Shown in pieces: positions 7,992-15,433 of a DNA stretch of 18,075 nucleotides. A program made the position numbers and the translations under genes. The DNA is from FEN-727 sp036508635 (GTDB lineage: Bacteria; Actinomycetota; Geothermincolia; Fen-727; Anoxymicrobiaceae), in contig DATCGY010000245.1 of the NCBI GenBank assembly GCA_036508635.1, forward strand, positions 1-18,075. Direction: 5' to 3'. Each line of letters begins with the position of its first letter. The first letter of the stretch is position 1. The notes below the pieces were generated by a model. That model had not been told where the DNA came from. It worked only from the letters and a program-made list of their open reading frames with translations, and ran no database searches.

Positions 7992-8861
7992 GTGCAAGAA
8001 ACCAGCACCCCGAACCACGAGTTCGTGGAAGCTAACGGCCTTAGATTCCACTGTGTGACGCAGGGAGAGGGCGACCTGGTGCTCCTCCTTCACGGTTTTC
8101 CCGAATCCTGGTACTCCTGGCGGCACCAGATACCTTATCTCGCCAGGCGTTTCAAGGTCGTGGCCCCCGATCTCAGGGGCTACGGCGAGAGTGACAAGCC
8201 CGATGGCGTAGGCGAGTATGCGGCGGATAAGCTGGTAAATGACGTAAGGTGCCTGATAGAGGCATTCGGAGCTTCCAGAGCTCACGTGGTCTCGCACGAC
8301 TGGGGAGGTGTGGTGGCCTGGATGTTCGCGGTTGCGTTCCCTGGCCATCTCGACAAGCTTGTCGTGATGAACGCTCCACATCCAGCCGTTTTCGCAAAGA
8401 ACCTCATGAGCAACCCGCGACAGATGATGCGCTCCTGGTACACGTTCTTCTTCCAGCTCCCGCGCATTCCGGAGTTGCTCTTCAGCGCCCACGATTTCTG
8501 CCTTCTTAAATACTTCTTCAGCGAATGGGCGATCGACAAGGAAGCTTTCAGTGACGAGGACCTGAAGGAGCTTGCACGGGCGGCGAGCCAGCCCGGAGCG
8601 CTTACCGGTGGCATCAACTACTACCGTGCATCGATGCGGAGCCTTGGCTTCTTTAAGCTGGCCAGGTCTTTTCCGCAAATATTGAGCCCGACCCTCCTCA
8701 TCTGGGCCGAAAGCGACCGCGCGCTGGGGAAAGAGCTGACGTACGGCCTCAAACCGTACTTCACCGACGGCCTTCAGATCAGGTACATACCGACTTGCAG
8801 TCACTGGGTACAGCAGGAAGCCCCGAACATCGTCAACCAGTACCTTGATGAGTTCCTCTAG
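7992..8861 (+). CDS. Alpha/beta-fold hydrolase, epoxide hydrolase type
   Basis: The 289-residue product matches the epoxide hydrolase branch of the alpha/beta hydrolases. The oxyanion motif HGFPESW starts at His34 and the nucleophile is Asp103 in SHDWGG. The charge-relay Asp is probably 242 (WAESD) and the catalytic His is 271 (CSHW). Both epoxide-activating tyrosines appear conserved: Tyr150 in WYTFFFQLP and Tyr210/211 in INYYRAS. Haloalkane and fluoroacetate dehalogenases share the Asp nucleophile, but the two tyrosines favour epoxide hydrolysis to a diol. The GTG start at 7992 has AAGGAG seven bases upstream and lies downstream of a TAGAAT box; an earlier start at 7938 would precede that box. 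No signal peptide, so cytoplasmic. A lipoprotein gene follows after nine bases. Confidence 0.9.
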   Translation: MQETSTPNHEFVEANGLRFHCVTQGEGDLVLLLHGFPESWYSWRHQIPYLARRFKVVAPDLRGYGESDKPDGVGEYAADKLVNDVRCLIEAFGASRAHVVSHDWGGVVAWMFAVAFPGHLDKLVVMNAPHPAVFAKNLMSNPRQMMRSWYTFFFQLPRIPELLFSAHDFCLLKYFFSEWAIDKEAFSDEDLKELARAASQPGALTGGINYYRASMRSLGFFKLARSFPQILSPTLLIWAESDRALGKELTYGLKPYFTDGLQIRYIPTCSHWVQQEAPNIVNQYLDEFL

Positions 8862-8870
8862 GAGCCCCGC

Positions 8871-9371
8871 GTGAAGCTGCGACGATTCTCGATAGCGGTA
8901 TCGCTCATCGGGACGTGTTTGCTCGCACTGTTGACGGTCGGTGGATGCGACGCCGGCCCGGCGGAATCCAACCCCTCCCCAGGGGCGGGAGGCGCCACCG
9001 GCGCGCTGAAGGTCCATGGTTTCGAAGTGATATTGCGCTCGGATCCTTCCTCGGCAAATGCCACGGGTACGTTCTCACTGACCCTCAACGTACGAAACCT
9101 CTCGGGCAAGGCGCGCTCTTTCACGCTGCAAACCGGCCAGGCCTACGATTTCGCCGCTTTCTCTCTTGAACGCGGGGAGGTGTGGCGCTGGTCTAAGGGC
9201 ATGTTCTTTACGCAGGCGGTCAGCGAGATGAATTTCGAGCCGGGTGACAGCAAGGTGTTCAAGGTCGCCTGGAATACGCCCGTTGTGGAGCCGGGCCAAT
9301 ACAAGCTGGAAGGTTATTTCGTTGGTCTGCCTGACGTGCGTCCTCGTGTCGCGATCAAAGTGACACCCTGA
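8871..9371 (+). CDS. Lipoprotein with BsuPI (intracellular proteinase inhibitor-like) domain
   Basis: The 166-residue product has a lipoprotein signal: charged MKLRRF, a hydrophobic core, then the lipobox VGGC with Cys26 as the predicted lipidated residue. A Gly/Ser/Pro-rich linker leads into a beta-sandwich of the BsuPI family (about 45-166). The recognisable core is LTLNVRNLSGKARSF, QAYDFAAF, EVWRWSKGMFFTQAV and a C-terminal PGQYKLEGYF. BsuPI was named after a Bacillus proteinase inhibitor, but most exported relatives are of unknown role. The GTG at 8871 is preceded by AGGAG that overlaps the stop codon of the hydrolase, so the two genes are almost certainly translationally coupled and co-transcribed. 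Confidence 0.85.
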   Translation: MKLRRFSIAVSLIGTCLLALLTVGGCDAGPAESNPSPGAGGATGALKVHGFEVILRSDPSSANATGTFSLTLNVRNLSGKARSFTLQTGQAYDFAAFSLERGEVWRWSKGMFFTQAVSEMNFEPGDSKVFKVAWNTPVVEPGQYKLEGYFVGLPDVRPRVAIKVTP

Positions 9372-9401
9372 CCGGCGGCAGAAGCATTAGGTCCGCACCG
9401 G
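9371..9401. terminator. Possible terminator between convergent genes (weak)
   Basis: The whole gap between the lipoprotein stop and the convergent flavoprotein stop can fold: ACCGGCGG pairs with CCG-CA-CCGGT through a two-base bulge around a 14-base loop. There is no T-run, so intrinsic termination is uncertain. Confidence 0.3.
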
Positions 9402-10511
9402 TCAAGGGACGAAACGCTTTCGGCCCTCCTTGACCAGCAGCTTCTCCCCCACCATCACAAGCCTCATATCGTTGAGCATCAGCTCAAGTGGGAACCCGGA
9501 GCCCACGCCGTGACTGGATGCGACTTCTTGTATCCAGCCCGCCCATTTTGCATACGAGACTCCAAGATATACGAGCACATCCATGGAGCCGGTGGAGTGG
9601 AGTCCCACAGGGTCCCGGAAAGCGTCCTCGACCACGCTGGAGGACAACCGCCTGTAGCCTTCCAGCGCGGCCATGTGGTGTATCCACGAATAGAGAGGAG
9701 TTCCTTCCAGGTCGAACCCTTCCAACCTCGCCGTGATGCCCCGGGCAACGACGCGGGCTGCGGATTCGAAGTGGCCAGGCATCGCCGCAATGACCAGCGA
9801 GCGCTCCCTCGAGAACGCGGCCCTGCTGAACTTCGAGTGAGCCTCACCCCGGGCGCCGAGCATAGCTTCCTTTCTGACGACTACGCCGTCGAACAGCATC
9901 CGTCCGTGCGGGGAGGTCTTGAGGAAATTGAGCTCCAACTGTTTGGCGGAGAAGCCTTCGGCTTTCGATTCGACCAGAAAAGTTGAAAGCTCTTTGCGCC
10001 CACCTTCCTCGCCGGTCGCGGCCATCACGACCAGTACGTCCGCGACCGGTCCGTCAGTGATGTATATCTTCTCGCCTTCGAGCGTGAACCCGGATGAGGT
10101 CTCCCTGGCAACGGTGCCTATGCCCCCGGGATGAGCTCCCGTTCTCGGTTCGGAGACAGCCGCTGCACCAACAAGTTCACCTGCGGAGAGGCGTGGGAGG
10201 TATTCGAGTTTCTGCCCATGGGTGCCGAAGTCCTCTATCGATTTCTCGCAGAGGGCGAGGTGCGTTATCCAAGACAGCGTAAGCCCAAGGTCGCACCCGG
10301 CGCGGGCGAACTCGCGCAGGGATACGGCCAGCTCGAGCGGAGTCCCCCCCGATCCCCCGTACTCTTCCGGTACGGTGAGACCAAGCAAGCCAATCTCACC
10401 CATACGCTTCCACAGTGTACGCGAAAATACGCCTGCTTCGTACCTCTCCGCCAGCGTTCCGAGCACCTCCTCAGAGGCGAATGAGGCTATCTCTTCGGCG
10501 GAAGCAACCAT
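9402..10511 (-). CDS. Acyl-CoA dehydrogenase-like flavoprotein
   Basis: The 369-residue product has the three-part acyl-CoA dehydrogenase fold. The N-terminal helical domain contains GEIGLLGLTVPEEYGG (about 38-53). The middle beta-domain has the FAD/substrate motif VSEPRTGAHPGG (119-130) and GFTLEGEKIYITDG (141-154). The C-terminal helical domain starts with RERSLVIAA. These enzymes oxidise acyl-CoA to enoyl-CoA and pass electrons to ETF. The usual catalytic Glu near the C-terminus (Tyr-Glu-Gly-Thr) is not seen: the matching stretch reads MVGEK. Glu236 (RERS) could act instead, as in the isovaleryl-CoA type, but that alignment is uncertain. The gene is last in the glycyl radical enzyme operon, 21 bases after the preceding stop and in the same frame. 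The ATG at 10511 has only a weak ribosome-binding site. Confidence 0.9.
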   Translation of the reverse strand: MVASAEEIASFASEEVLGTLAERYEAGVFSRTLWKRMGEIGLLGLTVPEEYGGSGGTPLELAVSLREFARAGCDLGLTLSWITHLALCEKSIEDFGTHGQKLEYLPRLSAGELVGAAAVSEPRTGAHPGGIGTVARETSSGFTLEGEKIYITDGPVADVLVVMAATGEEGGRKELSTFLVESKAEGFSAKQLELNFLKTSPHGRMLFDGVVVRKEAMLGARGEAHSKFSRAAFSRERSLVIAAMPGHFESAARVVARGITARLEGFDLEGTPLYSWIHHMAALEGYRRLSSSVVEDAFRDPVGLHSTGSMDVLVYLGVSYAKWAGWIQEVASSHGVGSGFPLELMLNDMRLVMVGEKLLVKEGRKRFVP

Positions 10512-10532
10512 CGGCTCAACCCGCTTCCCTGC

Positions 10533-11375
10533 TTACGCCAGCCGCTCGGCCACGAGGGGCGGCATGCACGAGTACGCTTCATCGACCTGGACCACCCCGA
10601 CCTCGAGACCCAGGTGATTCTCAAAACGTACCAGCTTTCCCTTGATCTGATATGTCAGGAGATCGAGGGTGAGGACGTTGAGAGCCACCCGTGCACCAGG
10701 GGTGATGTCCCTTGACCTGTTGTTGTAACCCGAAACCTTGAACAGAAGCTCACCGGATGTCCTGAACAGCACTCCGAATACCGGTACGACGTCCGGGTAG
10801 CCGTCGTCACCGATCCATGACAACACCTTGATCGACATGATGCTGTCGAACTTATCTCTTATGGGTTTCGGGATATCAGCACCTCGAACACTCTCGCTCC
10901 TCCCTACCCGTCCGATGGTCCGCATCGCAATGAACTCGGTGCCGACCTTTACGAACGAGACCTTCTCGGGCAGGGACAACAGCTCACGAACGTTTACAAC
11001 CGCCACGTTGTGTATACCGCCATATGCGTTGTACCGGAAGAACTCGATGCTGTTTATTCGGTCGACATATGGCCCGGACTGGACCCAACCCTCGAGATCG
11101 CCCCTGTAGCCGGCCATCTCAAGCTTGGGTGTCAGCGCGAGGCTTGCCACCCTGGGGTTTTCCGCAAGGTTGGCCTGTGTCTTGACCATCATGAACTCCC
11201 CGAAAGCCACCTTGCCGGGATCGACCGGCGTCTGGCTGACGATGAGCACTACGTTTGGAATACCGTCCGCGGATGCCGTCGCCAGGAACTTGGCCACCTC
11301 TCCCTGCTCGTAGATGGCTATTGCTGCAGCCGGAAGCAGGGCTGCGGCTTCATGTGCTTCTTTGACCAGTTCCAA
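10533..11375 (-). CDS. Pyridoxamine 5'-phosphate oxidase-related split-barrel flavoprotein (tandem)
   Basis: The 280-residue product resembles FMN-binding split-barrel proteins of the PNPOx-like superfamily, apparently with two barrels. The first spans about 22-130 (VAKFLATASADGIPNVVLI, FMMVKTQANLAENPRVASLA). The second spans about 180-270 (IKVLSWIGDDGYPDVVPVF, followed by GELLFKVSGYNNR and ARVALNVL). Such proteins bind FMN, F420 or heme and often reduce small substrates or handle flavin electrons; the specific role is unknown. The TTG at 11375 is chosen because AAGGAGG sits five bases upstream. The longer frame to 11426 would overlap the activase gene. It sits between the activase and the acyl-CoA dehydrogenase-like gene in one operon, so it may be an electron-transfer partner of the pathway (inference). 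Confidence 0.78.
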   Translation of the reverse strand: MELVKEAHEAAALLPAAAIAIYEQGEVAKFLATASADGIPNVVLIVSQTPVDPGKVAFGEFMMVKTQANLAENPRVASLALTPKLEMAGYRGDLEGWVQSGPYVDRINSIEFFRYNAYGGIHNVAVVNVRELLSLPEKVSFVKVGTEFIAMRTIGRVGRSESVRGADIPKPIRDKFDSIMSIKVLSWIGDDGYPDVVPVFGVLFRTSGELLFKVSGYNNRSRDITPGARVALNVLTLDLLTYQIKGKLVRFENHLGLEVGVVQVDEAYSCMPPLVAERLA

Positions 11376-11395
11376 GGAAACCTCCTTCTCCGGAT

Positions 11396-12355
11396 CTAAT
11401 CCTCGCGCCGGGTCGCCCCGGACCACTCGACCTCACGCACGCCCGAAGCTCGCGCTACTTGTGCGAGAGACTCCATCACTGATCTATCCAGTAGTCCGGC
11501 TCCATCCAACTCCCATTCAAGTCCAAGCCTGGCGTACTTCGATCCGCAAGTATTGTTGAACGCGAGTAGGTCCCATCGTTCCGCGGCTTTCAGGTTGCCA
11601 GCGATGAATTCGCCGAGGGCGGCGATGTTTTCCTCCGTGTCGGTGCAACCGGGTATTATCGGCGTTCGCACCCAAACGGGTTTTTCCAGTCCATCGATCA
11701 GGCGCGCGCTGTCAAGTACAGGTTCGATATCGACACCCGTAAGCTCTCTGTGCCTGCCCGGATCCATCACCTTGAGGTCGAGCAGGACCATGTCGGCATG
11801 TCTCGACAGGCGTTCAAGGATTTCCGGCGATGAATACCCGGATGTATCCAGCGCGACGTGGAGACCGCCCTCGCGGCTGATCCTCATGAATTCCTCGACA
11901 AACCGGGGCTGCATCGTCGGCTCCCCCCCGGAGACCGTAACCCCTCCGCCGGAGTTGCGATAAAACGCCTCGTCCCGGATCACCTCATCGAACGCCTGTC
12001 GTGGCGCAAACTCCTTGCCCACGACCTCGAGCGCTCCGGCCGGGCAGGCATCGGCGCACTTGCCGCAGGCATCGCAGGCGTCACGGTCGATGACCATGCC
12101 CGACGGCGTGAGAGTAAGTGCGTCAACGGGGCAAACCGAAAGGCAGTCCCTGGCGCCGATGCAGCGCACGTCGAACCACATGAGCTGTCGCTTTCTCTCG
12201 AGCCCCTCTGGATTATGGCACCACTTGCACCGCAAGGGGCACCCTTTCATGAACACCGTAGTCCTTATTCCCGGCCCGTCTTCGATAGAGAACCGCTGTA
12301 TGTTGAAGACTATGCCGTTGTCGTTACGGACATCACCATCCATGCTAGAGCTCAT
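11396..12355 (-). CDS. Glycyl radical enzyme activating enzyme (radical SAM, PflA family)
   Basis: It uses S-adenosylmethionine and a [4Fe-4S] cluster to abstract a hydrogen from the active-site glycine of its partner enzyme, here surely the GRE encoded just upstream. The 319-residue product has the radical-SAM motif Cys39-X3-Cys43-X2-Cys46 (GCPLRCKWCHNPEG) and the family N-terminus FNIQRFSIEDGPGIRTTVF. A ferredoxin-like insert holds two Cys sets: Cys65/71/75 and Cys94/97/100/104. The second Cys of the first set is replaced by Ala68, so one extra cluster may be incomplete. The SAM-binding SGGEP motif is at 142-146. The ATG at 12355 overlaps the GRE stop by 11 bases, indicating tight coupling; a second ATG four codons on is possible. 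Confidence 0.95.
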   Translation of the reverse strand: MSSSMDGDVRNDNGIVFNIQRFSIEDGPGIRTTVFMKGCPLRCKWCHNPEGLERKRQLMWFDVRCIGARDCLSVCPVDALTLTPSGMVIDRDACDACGKCADACPAGALEVVGKEFAPRQAFDEVIRDEAFYRNSGGGVTVSGGEPTMQPRFVEEFMRISREGGLHVALDTSGYSSPEILERLSRHADMVLLDLKVMDPGRHRELTGVDIEPVLDSARLIDGLEKPVWVRTPIIPGCTDTEENIAALGEFIAGNLKAAERWDLLAFNNTCGSKYARLGLEWELDGAGLLDRSVMESLAQVARASGVREVEWSGATRRED

Positions 12356-14738
12356 GTGATTCCCGGGCTATTATCTCGTCCTGTATCTCCTTGCCGAGCA
12401 TCACGAAATACGCGTTGTATCCTGTCACCCTGACGAGCAGGTTCGAGTATTCCGACGGGTTCTGTTGGGCCATCCTGAGCGTTTCGGGGTCTATTACGTT
12501 TATCTGCAGGGCGGTGCCGCCCTTCTCGCCATAGCCCCTGAGGTACGCGGCAAGCTTGTCGACCCGCTCCGGCCCGCTCAGGAGTGACGGGTTGAACGAT
12601 ATCGTATGTGAATCGCCGTTGGGCGCCGTCTCGAGCCCGAGCTTTCCGACCGATACCGCAACTGCCGTCGGTCCTTTACGGTCAGTCCCATCGACGGGGC
12701 AAAGCCCATTGGAAAGGAACGTCCCCCTCTTCCTCCCGTCAGGAGTTGCGGCGGTACAGGGAGCGTAAGCTATCCAGTAGTTCCACGACAGGTACCCGCC
12801 ACGGTACTGCCTGCCGGTAGAGGTCTGGTGTTTTGTCACTTCCTCGGTCCAGAATCTCGAAAGATAACGCGCGACTCCATCGGCGTAATCGTCGTCATTT
12901 CCGTACTTGGGCGCCTTGTTGATGAGTATCTGGCGAAGTCTCTCGTGGCCTTCGAAATTGTCTTCTATGGCTTTCACGAGGTCTCCCATGGATACGGTGC
13001 CGTCCTCGTAGACCAGCTTCTTTATCGCGATAAGAGAATCAGCCGCGGTTGCAAAAGCGACTCCCTCCACCGTGACGAAGTTATGCTCAGGGCCGGCGTT
13101 CGTTACGTCACGTCCGGACTCGGCACAACCCCCAACCAGCGCCGACAGGTAAGGGGTTGGTTCGTACGCCGCCCTGATCGAATCGCTGAAATCGTAGTAT
13201 TCGATGAACCTGCCCAGTAGCGCCAGGAGTTGTGTCTCGAAAGCGTTCCTGAACTCGTCCCACGTCCTGAACTTGCGCGGGTCACCGGTGCTCGGCCCGA
13301 GCCTGTCGCCTGTCGCCTGGTCTCTTCCGTCGAATAGTGTAAGCTCGACCGCCTTTGCGAGATTTACGTTGACATCTACGGTGCCGGAGCGGTCATTTCC
13401 CTGAAGGGTGTTCTCGAGGCACCCGACCGGCGCGTAATCCCAAAGCTTATCTTCGGGCAGACCCTGCCAGCGCAGCGCCGCCTCGGAAGCCTCGTCGAAG
13501 TTCAGCAGGAACGGGGCTCCCTGCGCGTTCGCTATCATGCCCGCTACCCTCATGAGCATGTCGTCAGGTGTATTCTTGTGAAGTCTCACGTTGGGTTTTG
13601 GCTCGAGAAGATTCATCTCCTCGATGACGTCGAGTATCAGCCAGGTCAGCTCGTTCGAAGCGTCCTCACCGTCGGGACCATGTCCGCCTATCGTGATCAA
13701 CTGGCCGTATCCGCTGGTCACACCGCGTATTCGCATGACGCGCCACAGGAAGTCGTATGCGTAGTTCGGCTTGATCCAAAAGCAGTCGAGGAGCTCCTTC
13801 GCCTGCTCGCGGCCGAGTATCCCCGCTTCGACGTCAACCTTGTAGTACGGGTACAGGTACTGGTCTATCCGTCCCGGGGAAAGGCCTGGGCCCGGATACG
13901 ACTCCTGGACCATCACCAGCATGTGTATGAACCACAATGCCTGCAGAGCCTCATGGAAAGTCTCGGGCGGCTCCCACGGCACCTTCTCGCAGATGCGAGC
14001 TATCTCCTCGAGCTCGGACTTACGCAACGGGCCGTCGCACTCATGAGCAAGCCTCCTGGCTTCGGCGGCGTACCGAGCAGCGAACTCTCTGGCCCCTTCG
14101 CACGTGATGATGAGCGCACGGAGAAAATCTTTGTGGTTCTGGTCTCCGACTTCGGACCCCATCTCTTCGAAGTACCTGACCAGACCCTTGAGCCCGAGTT
14201 TCAGCGCTCGCGGGTAGTCGGGAATAAGGTGTCCCGGAGTGGCCCCCGCGTTACCCATTCCGTGTGAGTTAAGGACCTCGATCTCCTCGAGCCATTTGGC
14301 GGTCTTTTTTCTCCACGGCTTCGACTGTTTCTTATCCATCGCGCGCGACATCGCCGTGTTGTACTGTCCTCCGACGATCAGTTCCCCATCGAGTATCTCC
14401 ACGGGCAGGTACTTCGAGATCACCTCGCGGAAGAACAGCGCAACGCGTACCACGTGAGGCTGCTCCCAGAAGTCCGGCGGCAGCTCGACTTTCTTCGCGG
14501 CCATGGGAAGGGTCTCGAGAAACGCTTTGTGAAATGCCAGCAGGTCCGGGACTACTCCCCACAGGACGGGCGACCACACGGTGTCCCACGGCGTACCGGT
14601 CGTGAACGGCATTATCTCGTTGTGGAATTCACGCTCGTGAATATCGACATACTCGTCCCTGAGCTTCGCAACCCTTTTGGAGAGAGAGCTTGAGGGGTTC
14701 CAGAGTTCTTCGGCCTTGAGTGCGCAAGAGTCTTTCAT
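12345..14738 (-). CDS. Glycyl radical enzyme (PFL-like lyase/dehydratase/decarboxylase, substrate unknown)
   Basis: The 797-residue product is a full-length GRE. The active-site thiyl radical Cys440 sits in APVGCLENTLQG with the partner acid Glu442. This Gly-Cys-X-Glu pattern marks the dehydratase, C-N lyase and decarboxylase groups and differs from the Cys-Cys of pyruvate formate-lyase. The radical glycine is Gly773 in RVTGYNA, 24 residues from the C-terminus as usual. Other family landmarks are TPGHLIPDY (167-175), SPGRIDQYLYPYY (287-299), VEGVAFATAADSLIAIKKL and PKYGNDDDYAD. I could not assign a substrate. The neighbourhood does not match choline, diol, isethionate, hydroxyproline or hydroxyphenylacetate systems. 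GGAGG six bases upstream sets the ATG at 14738; the longer frame to 14789 starts upstream of the likely -10. The activase gene overlaps its end. Confidence 0.93.
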   Translation of the reverse strand: MKDSCALKAEELWNPSSSLSKRVAKLRDEYVDIHEREFHNEIMPFTTGTPWDTVWSPVLWGVVPDLLAFHKAFLETLPMAAKKVELPPDFWEQPHVVRVALFFREVISKYLPVEILDGELIVGGQYNTAMSRAMDKKQSKPWRKKTAKWLEEIEVLNSHGMGNAGATPGHLIPDYPRALKLGLKGLVRYFEEMGSEVGDQNHKDFLRALIITCEGAREFAARYAAEARRLAHECDGPLRKSELEEIARICEKVPWEPPETFHEALQALWFIHMLVMVQESYPGPGLSPGRIDQYLYPYYKVDVEAGILGREQAKELLDCFWIKPNYAYDFLWRVMRIRGVTSGYGQLITIGGHGPDGEDASNELTWLILDVIEEMNLLEPKPNVRLHKNTPDDMLMRVAGMIANAQGAPFLLNFDEASEAALRWQGLPEDKLWDYAPVGCLENTLQGNDRSGTVDVNVNLAKAVELTLFDGRDQATGDRLGPSTGDPRKFRTWDEFRNAFETQLLALLGRFIEYYDFSDSIRAAYEPTPYLSALVGGCAESGRDVTNAGPEHNFVTVEGVAFATAADSLIAIKKLVYEDGTVSMGDLVKAIEDNFEGHERLRQILINKAPKYGNDDDYADGVARYLSRFWTEEVTKHQTSTGRQYRGGYLSWNYWIAYAPCTAATPDGRKRGTFLSNGLCPVDGTDRKGPTAVAVSVGKLGLETAPNGDSHTISFNPSLLSGPERVDKLAAYLRGYGEKGGTALQINVIDPETLRMAQQNPSEYSNLLVRVTGYNAYFVMLGKEIQDEIIARESHEL

Positions 14739-14932
14739 CGCATACCTCCACATCGGCTCCTGGCCGGTCATTGAGGTCAAATATACCACAGGGCCCGACC
14801 GCTACGCCTTGACAATTCTCACCTTGAACTGGCACGTTTTCCCAACCTGCGGTTTCGTTGTATGGCGGGCCGGCATCATCGATAATGTCAGTTGTGGCTA
14901 CATCGTCAATCTTTTGGACAGGAGGTTTCGAG
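14739..14932. promoter_or_regulatory. Divergent control region of the GRE operon and the membrane protein
   Basis: On the minus strand TATATT (14785-14780) is a good -10 for the GRE operon, giving a leader of about 35 bases; no good -35 lies 17 bases away. Next to it is TTGAGGTCAA (14771-14780), whose TTGA and TCAA arms are inverted repeats, and GGTCA is repeated directly at 14766-14770 and 14775-14779, so an operator here is plausible. On the plus strand I see AGGAGG (14920-14925) for the membrane protein but no convincing promoter. Confidence 0.4.
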
Positions 14933-15361
14933 ATGGAAGAAAAACGCAGGCCTCTGGCAATGACCGTTCTCTCAATCCTTCTCGCCATAACAGGATTTGG
15001 CACAGCCCTCTTCTGGATACTGTTCTTCGCCGGCAAGATGGAAGCCACGGAGACGCTCCAGGACGAGGCGTTCGAGAGAGCTTTTCCACTTGCCGACTCG
15101 TGGATGATCTGCTGCGCGATGGTTGCCGCCATCAATATCCTGAAAATGAACCGCAAGGGCTTTTTCGCAGGCGCAGCGGCCGGCAGCGCCATGATGTTCC
15201 TGGCATGCATGGATATCCTCTACTCGCTCGAGAACAAGAAATACTGGCCCCTCAACTCCGATCGTGCTCAGATGCTGGTCATCCATTCCTGGACCGCAGC
15301 CCTCGGCTCTTCGACCCTGCGCCTCCTCTGGAAAAACAGGGATGCCTTCGGCGACGACTGA
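14933..15361 (+). CDS. Uncharacterised small integral membrane protein (about four spans)
   Basis: The 142-residue product has four likely transmembrane helices, at about residues 8-34, 56-73, 77-99 and 113-133, with charged loops between them. It has a short basic N-terminus (MEEKRRPL) and ends with KNRDAFGDD. I recognise no family. AGGAGG seven bases before the ATG at 14933 sets the start; upstream in-frame codons to 14858 are not supported. It is divergent from the GRE operon and convergent with the repeat protein gene at 15434, so it appears to be monocistronic. Confidence 0.75.
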   Translation: MEEKRRPLAMTVLSILLAITGFGTALFWILFFAGKMEATETLQDEAFERAFPLADSWMICCAMVAAINILKMNRKGFFAGAAAGSAMMFLACMDILYSLENKKYWPLNSDRAQMLVIHSWTAALGSSTLRLLWKNRDAFGDD

Positions 15362-15400
15362 GTTTTCAAGTTCCTTGTCCCTATCTCTCCAGAGACCCGG

Positions 15401-15420
15401 CTCAAGACGTTTGTCCTGAG
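15401..15420. terminator. Possible hairpin between convergent genes (weak)
   Basis: CTCAAGAC and GTCCTGAG form an eight-pair stem with one A-C mismatch and a GTTT loop, in the 72-base gap between the convergent membrane protein and repeat protein genes. No T-run follows on either strand, so a terminator role is a guess. Confidence 0.25.
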
Positions 15421-15433
15421 GGGCGGAGAATCA

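Noticed and set aside
7848..9017. A 389-codon open frame on the minus strand opposite the hydrolase and lipoprotein genes
   Set aside because: It is antisense to two clear genes with conserved catalytic motifs, its translation is low-complexity and charged with no domain, and it has no supporting start signal.
12345..14738. Naming the GRE as choline TMA-lyase, glycerol/diol dehydratase, hydroxyproline dehydratase or hydroxyphenylacetate decarboxylase
   Set aside because: The active-site class is shared by all of these, and none of their typical partner genes (shell proteins, aldehyde dehydrogenase, P5C reductase, small subunit) is present, so a specific name is not supported.
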